Of a stretch of DNA of 64,000 bases, positions 55,480 through 64,000 are shown piece after piece; positions within the stretch are counted from its first letter, which is position 1; every line of letters begins with the position of its first letter. Source of the stretch: Brachyhypopomus gauderio (Eukaryota; Chordata; Actinopteri; Gymnotiformes; Hypopomidae). The notes under the pieces are model-generated. The model searched no databases and was not told where the DNA came from. It saw only the letters and a program-made list of their open reading frames with translations. The DNA lies in the NCBI RefSeq assembly GCF_052324685.1, contig NC_135223.1, positions 22,757,369 to 22,821,368 of the forward strand. The letters are read 5' to 3'. The position numbers and the translations under genes were made by a program.

Positions 55480-55956
55480 ATGATGATGATGGAAGACGAC
55501 GAACTGGAGGCGCATCAGGTTGATATCGACCCAGATTTCCAGCCACAAAGCCGGCCTCGTTCGTGCACCTGGCCGCTGCCTTGTCCAGACGACTTTCCCG
55601 AGGCGAAAGAGGTTAACGGAGGTCTTTCCGTCGTAAAGGTGGAAGCGGACAGCGTGACATCTTGTAGAGCTGGAAGAAAGAGCGTCACGTCCACGGAGTT
55701 GCAGCATCCGAGCGGCACCGGACCGGCGCGCCCGTGTTCGGCGGCGTCCGCGCTCGACGTGGCCGGCCAGCTGCGCAAAGCCAAGTCGTCTCGGCGGAAC
55801 GCGTGGGGAAACCTGTCTTACGCGGACCTCATCACTCGTGCCATCGAAAGCACTCCCGAAAAAAGACTCACCTTGTCGCAGATATACGACTGGATGGTCC
55901 GATACGTACCTTATTTCAAGGATAAAGGAGACAGTAACAGCTCGGCGGGGTGGAAG
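55480..55956 (+). CDS. foxo6: Forkhead box protein O6, first coding exon (partial gene)
   Basis: Nuclear transcription factor of the insulin/PI3K-AKT pathway. Exon 1 encodes 159 residues and ends in phase 0 at GWK|gtaata, the conserved FOXO intron position inside the forkhead domain. Visible: AKT-site motif [10 protein letters not shown] (R25-x-R27-x-x-T30), whose phosphorylation in FOXO proteins leads to 14-3-3 binding and nuclear export; then from about residue 98 [20 protein letters not shown] and the first half of the forkhead (helices 1-2) to [21 protein letters not shown] near the start and [12 protein letters not shown] favour FOXO6 over FOXO1 and FOXO3. The start lies in a run of ATGs directly after an in-frame TAG; the first ATG is used. 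The remaining exons (helix 3 and the transactivation region) are beyond the window. Which teleost paralogue (a or b) cannot be told. Confidence 0.93.
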
Positions 55957-57578
55957 GTAATAAACACGTGCGTGCGTCTGTGCATTTAGTCCTGGGCTGC
56001 TAATAAACACGTGAGGTGGTGTTGCGTTTAAACGTTTAAACATTGGTACATTCTACTTTACCAAGACTGCTTTTTGATTGTCCTAAAAGTTTAGTATATG
56101 TGATAGTGCGGCATTTAATAGTAATTCTTGCACATGTCGTCCGCTAATATAAGACTTATATTTCCATGACATGCACAAAAGACGAAATAATAAAAAAATA
56201 ACGACTTGAAAGAGCAAAAGGTTTGAAAGAAACACGTAGGCTATCATGTAATCGATGTAAATCGAAATCATCCACATTACAACTGACATTGTTAAAGGAT
56301 TTTGTAAAGGCATAAAATGAGACTGTTTAGCAAAAAAAAACGATTGAAAAGAATTGGAGAGTGCACTTTAGGCTGGTTAGTGTAACTGAGGGCATAAGCA
56401 ACAGCTCTCCGAATGGTGCGTTGCTACAACAGTGCCATACAGACTTCGAGTGCATGGTCACCTGGGTAGGCTACTTCTGTTCACTCTCAGACTTCATCCC
56501 AAAACTCGACTCGGCTGTCAAAATGGGTAAACAGACTATTCTCATGTTGTAGATCACTGGATCACTATTCATCCTCTACTTCTATATCACATATATTCAA
56601 CAGGGTGTGAGTTTTTAAATAGTTTCAGACATTCTGCATGGGTTTCCATTTTTCTAACAATAATAGCAGCAATTAAACATCCAAAATAATACACCCACAA
56701 ATCATAATTGCAATACTGGTAGTAATGAATTAATAATTGTAATTAGTGGTGGTGCTACTACTTCTACTAGTACTACTATTACTAATAAAAATGGTTCTGA
56801 TGAGGTCCTGCCTGTTCAGTGCTTACATGCTCTGACAATGAACATTTGGTGCAAAGCATGATGGGCCTGTTTTGGTTCCTGGGTTGTTGTGTGTAGGGAT
56901 ATTTAGCTTTTCCATTACTAAGTTAAGTGGCCAGACTTGCACCCGGCCTCTTTATACTCAATGGTCAGTACTGTTGGTTAGGCCATTCTGAAAATGTCCA
57001 CGGATGGGAGACAAATGCACACTGAAGACCCCACCACGACCACAGCGCTGTGGTTCACCGCTTTGTGGGCTGCGGGGAAAAGGGCATAAAAACAAGTCTA
57101 GCAGTGCTCAGTGTTCTCCTGGCCTCCCCAGGCCTCCTCACTGGGGTTTTCCGTGCGTCTCCCTTGAGTGGGCCGTGCTGAGGTGTGTCTACAGGTGTCT
57201 GAGCTCCATTATCTCTTCACTGTGACACGACGTTGTGCTGCTCAACCACAGCGTGGCCCTGTATCTTTAGCGCCACTGTCCCAGTGTGGGCTTACGTAAG
57301 GCCAAATTAAGGGGTTTGACATGAGCACTGTTCATATACTAGTGCAGCAGTTCTGTTTCGGGGGCCTGTCCAGACACAGACTAAGCCCAGGTAATGAAGG
57401 TGATTAAGTGTGTTTTTAAAGGCATGCTGATGCACCTTTATAGCTCTGACCCCGTTTCCGGCATTCACAATGTAAACACACGCGTTGCTAACTCAAGGAC
57501 ATCTGACATATAGGCCAGAGAATAAGTGTCATGGAAACAGACAGTGCTAAAGGAGGTTGTGCTGCAAGGCATTTGAAT

Positions 57579-58213
57579 GTGGCTTCTCTGTTGGGTAAGG
57601 TTTGTCAGCAAGGTGAGGTCTTCTCTGTTGGGTAAGGTCTGTCAGCAAGGGTGAGGTCTTCTCTGTTGGGTAAGGTCTGTCAGCAGGGTGAGGTCTTCTC
57701 TGTTGGGTAAGGTCTGTCAGCAGGGTGAGGTCTTCTCTGTTGGGTAAGGTCTGTCAGCAGGGTGAGGTCTTCTCTGTTGGGTAAGGTCTGTCAGCAAGGT
57801 GAGGTCTTCTCTGTTGGGTAAGGTCTGTCAGCAGGGTGAGGTCTTCTCTGTTGGGTAAGGTCTGTCAGCAGGGTGAGGTCTTCTCTGTTGGGTAAGGTCT
57901 GTCAGCAAGGTGAGGTCTTCTCTGTTGGGTAAGGTCTGTCAGCAGGGTGAGGTCTTCTCTGTTGGGTAAGGTCTGTCAGCAAGGTGAGGTCTTCTCTGTT
58001 GTGTAAGGTCTGTCAGCAAGGTGAGGTCTTTGTTGGGTAAGGTCTGTTAGCAAGGGTGAGGTCTTCTCTGTTGTGTAAGGTCTGTCAGCAGGGCTAGGTC
58101 TTCTGTTGGGTAAGGTATGTTAGCAAGGGTGAGGTCTTCTCTGTTGGGTAAGGTCTGTCAGCGAGGTTGATGTCTTCTCTGTTGGGTAAGGTCTGTCAGC
58201 AGGGTGAGGTCTT
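57579..58213. repeat. Minisatellite, about 17 copies of a 37-bp unit
   Basis: Tandem units of tctctgttgggtaaggtctg followed by tcagcagggtgagg and a short joint. About 17 units are counted from the gttggGTAAGG core. Central units (57660-57990) are almost identical; outer ones have 1-bp or larger changes. Every unit contains two donor-like motifs, G|GTAAGG and G|GTGAGG. Confidence 0.92.
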
Positions 58214-61200
58214 AGGGTATGTCAGTGGCCTTGGCCAACAGACTCCCTTAACAAAGGTTGTTGTGATGATTTCCTCATTGATGATTCATGAGGGATCTTC
58301 TGTCTTAAGCACCAGCAAATTCGTCTTTGGAGTCCCTCAGTTATTCGTGTCTCCTTAGGTGTTGAAATGCTGTTTGTGAACAATGAAATGCTGAAATGTG
58401 TAAAGTGAAATAATTTGGTTTAATTTGCTATATATACAAAGAAGAAGATTACAGAGTGCATAAATACGGTTTGGACTGAACTTTGCCTAATCTTTCTTGT
58501 GTAAATAACTGAGATTTGGTGCTTAAAATAAAACATGCTATACAAATAGAGATTACTGTTTCCTGTAAGCAGTGACAGCTATTTATGCCTGTTTATTTCT
58601 AAGAACAGCAAAAATCCCAAACCTCAGCTTAATTTTAATTACCTTCACACAAACCTGCACTGTTCTACTCTTGAGTATGTTCTCCAGTTAGGCAGGTCAG
58701 GTGCACGTACGTCTTCTGTTTGTGGTAGTGAATTTGTGTTGTGTTCTGTGTGTGTTGTGTCTGACTGACACTGCTGGGGTGGAGGTGTCAAGTTGTGTAG
58801 ATGTGTGTGTAGGGGGAACCTTTGATCAGGATGACAGCATGCCACAGCAGCAAATTATTAGCTGTTCAAAGGACTTTGTTAATTTCTTTTGTATGTGTGT
58901 ATAAGAACACATGTAAAGAAAAAGCCTCAGAAAAAGAAAATTTTTGTCTTTTATACTACTTGAAAGAATGCACTCAGATCAAGCTCTTTATTTTTATTTA
59001 TTTATTTTCTCCGCAATTGGCTGTATTTACTTTTTTTTGAAAATATCTGAATTTATTGTATGAAGTCAGCGACTTTGTCTCTTATGTATGTGGGTCTTAA
59101 AAGGAAGAAAATGCATGTAAATAGATAGGTAGAGAGAGTGTCAACATCTAACTGTTGGCACCCCGATGCTAAGGGCTGTGAGGCAGGTCAGAGCGAGTGC
59201 CAGGCACTCAGTCAGACGCTCTAATCTGAAGTGACAAGAGTGTTATTTATAATGTGTCTGTAGGTAAAAGTCTAGGCCAGCGGGGCAGAGGGTCGGCAGC
59301 CTGCCACTCTGCACACGCCATGGAAGTGAGAGTGGGGGAGCCAGAGAGGATGAGAGACCAGGAGGAGAAGGCGGCACTGCAAAACACAAAAGTAGTTGAA
59401 TCTTCACAATTCGGCATGCAGGCACTACACTATTGTTGCTGTAACTATTTGTAGACCATGCTTTCAAGGTGTAGCGTTCCTTTTGAACATGGTTATTTAG
59501 CACTCTGAAGTGCCTATGTGAATCCATGACCACTAGTAAGAAGGGTTTTTTTTAGGTACAGAAGATTGAAAGTCATCTGAGGCCTTTTCTGATCCATATT
59601 TTATAGCTGCTAGTGAGCACAGCTCAGGAGTGTTGGAGGTGAGCTCTCCTGGCCAGTGCGATTTCACAGGCCGCGTCACCCACTGGGCCACGGCTCTCTG
59701 GCGTTTCTACTGGTCTGCTCGATTATCCAGGGTGGTCCGTCTTTGCCTCCCATCACACACCATCCGCCTAATCCAGCTCAGCTGGGGCTCTGGGGGGGGG
59801 CGGCTGAGGTTAAGCGCCTCACGCAAGGGGGCAGTCTGCTGGCCAGATTGGACTCATCCAAGCCCAGTGGTCACACGCTGCTCGGTTTCCTCCCTGGTCT
59901 TCAAAGCCACACATGCTGCACAGATTACACGGGATGTCACAGGGCCGAGATTATTGCAGCTCTGTTGCTGCCAGAGGTGAAATCCGTGTTCACATCGAAC
60001 TTGATCACAAATCCTTGTTCCCCGGTCAAAGGCTTACATCAATATTTGAGTTAATCATGCATATTTTATAGGTGAGCGATTTGACTGGATTAACGTTTCC
60101 CAGTCCTGGACCTTGAATACCTCCACTACACGTACACGCCTCACCCCCTAATTAACAGGCCCCTTCATAAGTTCAAAATGGGTGTTAGAGCAGTGAAAAC
60201 AGTGGATTTGGAAACACTGGGCTCGATGACCACAAGTTGTATTTGTACAGTTTTCATAGACCTCACAGTTGTATAATTTTGGTCCTCTATGTGTGCATTG
60301 GCTATTCACTGAATGAGATATTAGAATTAGGCAGTCCTGTATAATACTTTGGAAAATAAATAGCAAGTCCACGGGTTCCCTGCGAATGCAGGCCAGGTCA
60401 GATCTGGTCCTGGTGGTGCTGGTTCATGTGCCTCATGGATCTGTGCACATCAGCTGTGATGCTATGTGGCATGTGTTGGTGCTCATGTATTCACTGTTGC
60501 ATGGTTGCTGCTGTTTGGACAGATCCCACAGCACGTCTCTGTGTAGCCTCTTCCTGTCAGTATACTTTCAGATTCCCTGGATGCTCCGCCATGCTCCCCC
60601 AGAACACCCTCCCCCACCCCCCACCCCTCAAAAAAAAAAGAAATTCCCCACCACACACATGCCAGAGTCTCACCCTGTCCCTTGGAGTGGTGCCCTACCT
60701 TTGGGGGAACAGCCTGTTCTACATCTGTGTCATCTCTCTCTGTCGTTTTCTCAGAGACCAGACTGTTTTGCTGGGGTGTTTTTTTTCTTTTTTTCACCGG
60801 TCTAAAGCTTGACTCATATTGGCTGCAGGCGGGGGTGTGTCCTGGTGTTTTTGGTGTGTGTCCTCCATGCTAGTGCTCTTTTTCTGGCTCTCTGGATGGG
60901 ACTTGGTGTGCCAGGACTTTATGAGCACACGGTGGGAGGAGTAGCAGACTCTCAGCGCCTGGCGGAGGGGGAGGGGCCACGGAGCGGGCAGACGGCACAC
61001 ACTGACCCAGCACTCTGAGAGAGGAATGGGTGTCCTGGCAAGGCATTGTCGTTTCTGCCCAATTTCATCGTATGCAGTGTTAAAATGTGTCTCTATTGTG
61101 TGCAAATTCCAAGAGACTCACAAGTAGAAGAATGCGGGGGCCAGCCAGATGGTGGTAAGCAGACCCCTGAGGTGTGATAGGCCCACAAAGCCATACGTAT

Positions 61201-61267
61201 ACAGGCCTCGGGTGCTGCTCGCCTCTCAGCACTTAACATTATTTTCCAAAGCTGCCCCACCTCCCCC

Positions 61268-61268
61268 C

Positions 61269-61313
<45 letters not shown>
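61268..61313. repeat. (AC)n microsatellite
   Basis: About 46 bp of alternating AC in foxo6 intron 1. Confidence 0.93.
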
Positions 61314-61318
<5 letters not shown>

Positions 61319-62249
61319 TCACTCAGGCATGCTCTGTTTACATGGAGTGCTGGTGTGGGATGTGCAGGCACTGAGAGGCCAGAGAGGAAATTCCGTGGTG
61401 GTTGGGAGTGGTTTGGTTTGGAGAGATCTGCACGGTTATCCAGACCATCAATCAGAGCGTGGCGATTCCAAACGTCGGAGTCGGTTGCGTTTCGTAAGGA
61501 GCAGCAATGTCCTCGGAATAGATCTTCCTTTTCTGACCACTGGCAAGCTGGGCCTGCCTAAGGCCATCTTTTAAAAAGCCTCCAAGAGCAGGCGTCCTAA
61601 TGGAGCTCAGGAAATGTATTCAACTGGACCTGAACCAAGGACAGGCTGTTCTGTCGCTGAAGGTCTACGAAATTATGTTGGACTCAATAAAGGCTTTATG
61701 TGCTCCTCAGAATATTTTCAGACTGCTGGTTGCTACTTTTAAATGTTGTGAGTCACCACATTTTTATGAAATATATGTGCATGAATCTACAGAAAATGAA
61801 GGCAGAGGGTTTATTATAAAGAACCATGAAAATAGCACAAACAAAGAAGCCGTTAAACACTACACAAGCGCGTCTGTTATGTGGCTCTACAGGGCTTGTG
61901 GGTAATGTGTACATTGTATTGTTTTCCTCCAAAGTGTATTGTTGTTATAGCATTTTTTAAAATATAGTGTTTATTGACAAGGTTGCAGTACAAAGTACTG
62001 TGACTGAGTATGTGAAATTGGCAATTATTTGTAGGAATCTCTGAATTACAGAAAAGTGTTTATTCAGATTGTTTTAGTACACAAACTGACCAAAAAATGG
62101 GTCTGTGATCTTTCTGCTCATCTAGTCAATGGATCTTGAAGGTTTCTTTTTTTGCGTTTGTGTGTATGTGCATTTGTATTCTGTGGATCTTGAAGGTTTC
62201 GTGTGAGTTTGTGCAATTCTGAGTCCATTAGTGCAAGTGTACATGTGGG

Positions 62250-62430
62250 AAAGACTGTGTGCGTGTGTGTGCACGCGCATGCCAGCATGTGTGAGTACAT
62301 GTGCACGTCTGTCTATTTGTGTGCACGCGCATGCCTGCCTGTGTGTGCCTGTGTGCATTAGTGTCCATGCTTGTGTGTGTGTGTGCGTGTGTGTGTGTGT
62401 GTGCGTGTGTGTGTGCATGTGCGTGTGTGT
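62250..62430. repeat. GT-rich cryptic repeat
   Basis: Interrupted (GT)n with gtgtgcacgcgcatgcc occurring twice (62266-62283 and 62319-62336). Alternating purine-pyrimidine throughout, so prone to Z-DNA. Not coding. Confidence 0.8.
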
Positions 62431-62636
62431 TGATGGGCTCAGTGGGAGACTGGGTCCTGGGGGAATAACTCTCATTAATAATTCAGACGAGGCTCATTAT
62501 CAAGGCAGTGCAGATTTCTCCCTGATTTCACCTTAATTGCAGGCAGCCTGCTCCACTCAGGCAGTCTGCAGTCACGCTGTGCTCCCCTGTTCTCTCCCTC
62601 TCTTTCCTCTCTCTGTCTGCCACACAGGCATAGAAT

Positions 62637-62639
<3 letters not shown>

Positions 62640-62703
<64 letters not shown>
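62640..62703. repeat. (TA)n microsatellite
   Basis: About 64 bp of alternating TA. Confidence 0.93.
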
Positions 62704-62708
<5 letters not shown>

Positions 62709-64000
62709 TTTTTTTGTTCCTGAACCTTGCTTGGATTTCAAATGAAACAATGATATTGAACAAGGACAATGAGGTCAAATTGGAGAATATGTTTCTATGT
62801 AGTGTGAAGCACATTAGAAACACTTTTGATATGTAATCTGTCAGGTCCAGGTAACTGTACACAATTTTTCAAAAAACCTCATGTTATCTTATGTTTGGGA
62901 CTTTGGTTGTAGTGCTTTGTAGTCGAAGACTCTCTGCATTCTTAGCACGGCTCCAGTGATATGATTCATTTGGCCGGCCAAGAAGATTCCACTTTTTGGC
63001 CCTGTTAAAACTTCATGGTCACTTTAGTTATGTGTTACAGTCCATCAGCCCGAAGCAAAAGCTGAAGGACCCTCCTCCAAGGCTTTGGAGTCGTGGTCTG
63101 AGCAGTTACGATGGTTCTGTGTACTTCAGAAGTCAACGTGCTGCTCCTGTCAGCAGTCACATTATCATTAAAGACATCTGATCTGGTCCCCTTGGCTACG
63201 CTTAACCTTGACATTACATTTTACAAATAAGATGGTACACTTTAAGTAATGAGTACTTAATGGTACTTCTATGTGGCACTTCTATGTGGTACCAGTTAAT
63301 TGATGTTCATTCAGTTCATAAGAATGTTTCCTTGGACCTAACATGCTTTTAAGTGCACTTTATTTAGCAAATCTGAAGGGCTTTCATGGTCATTTTCTAG
63401 TGTGCCCACAAACACTATTGGTTTATTCTTCTTGCCACCCTAGTTGTCTTTGGCATGTCTTCACCTATATCCTGGAGAATGTTCTTTCATTCGTTCAACC
63501 CCTTCCCTCATTGAGATCATACTGCCCTCCGAGGTCCTCAGTTGGTTGCCTGGTTGCTCTTGCATATAGTCCTTCATCTTAAAATGCACTGGAGTTGACT
63601 TGATAACATTTTCTGTCAAAGGTATCTACATATATAGCACACTTATAACATTTTAACTTAAACCACATTCATGAATGTTCATTTGTATCCATGAATTATT
63701 CATGGCTTATGTTATGCTAATGCTTGAATTTGACAGTCTTGATGTTTTAGCTATGTCTCTGGTTTTTTCGGATGTGTCAGTGTCATTATACCCCGTTTCA
63801 CTGGCATTGATGTTTCTATCAACGTGCATAGAGTCCAGATGCAAACACTACATATAGCATCACCTCCAGACCGCTTGCTAGCTCTATTGTGTGTGAACCA
63901 GTGATGCAATCACACAGCTGGTTAAGAAACACCTGAACAGCCAACTGTTCAACTACACACAGTCTCCTAAAATAGAGGCACTGTTATTTAAAAAAGGAAA

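Larger units (their letters stand above)
55957..64000 (+). other. foxo6 intron 1 (continues past the window)
   Basis: At least 8 kb. No second forkhead exon (NSIRHNLS-type sequence) is found on the plus strand. It holds a minisatellite, three microsatellites and otherwise unique-looking sequence. Open frames such as 59656-60054 and 60386-60812 show no recognisable protein. Long introns at this position are usual for FOXO genes and may hold enhancers. Confidence 0.7.

Noticed and set aside
55471-56043. 190-codon frame antisense to foxo6 exon 1
   Set aside because: A shadow of the GC-rich forkhead exon; the sense frame is the conserved protein.
57579-58213. Tandem array that could be mistaken for a CRISPR locus
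   Set aside because: Units abut without unique spacers, the host is a vertebrate and the array is in an intron; it is a minisatellite.
59656-60812. Frames of 116-139 codons in foxo6 intron 1
   Set aside because: Two frames overlap at each place with equal length, and homopolymer runs of C and A lie inside; no domain seen.
62122-62536. His-Thr and Cys-Val rich frames
   Set aside because: Translation of the GT/CA-rich repeat.

Overview
The window is nuclear DNA of a bony fish (teleost). Split genes with GT/AG introns, vertebrate orthologues (med18, foxo6, a CYP4 P450) and fish-typical repeats (a Rex3-like LINE with a GATG-type tail, an L2-like LINE, many hAT elements, solo LTRs, a tRNA-derived SINE) all point there. 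The species cannot be named from the sequence.

Layout, left to right. 1-9540: unit 1 of a segmental duplication, carrying an ITIM-bearing immunoglobulin-superfamily receptor gene (427-6058, +). 9588-15285: transposon-rich spacer. 15286-23582: a complete 12-exon CYP4 cytochrome P450 on the minus strand, with a 4.1-kb intron full of LINE and Ty3/gypsy debris. 24400-25240: hAT transposase remnant. 25270-36345: unit 2 with the second receptor copy (28715-35218, +). 37178-47480: unit 3 with the third copy (40345-45738, +). 49207-49936: med18 (+). 55480-55956: first coding exon of foxo6 (+), whose forkhead-splitting intron runs to the end of the window and holds a 37-bp minisatellite and several microsatellites.

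The most interesting content is the receptor array. Each unit encodes a signal peptide, a V-like Ig domain, a second Ig domain, a Cys-bearing membrane-proximal domain, an uncharged transmembrane helix and, in copies 1 and 3, a tail with an ITIM (LxYxxL). Copy 2 has lost the splice acceptors of both tail exons, and its ITIM Leu is now Gln. It therefore probably makes a receptor with almost no tail, or is decaying. Copies 2 and 3 are nearly identical from the 5' flank through exon 3, but differ in a tight, mostly amino-acid-changing cluster in exon 4.

Comparing the units gives natural empty and filled insertion sites, so many mobile elements can be bounded to the base and ordered relative to the duplication. 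med18, foxo6 and CYP4B1 are all on human 1p, so the conserved genes fit an ancient block into which the receptors were added or have expanded.
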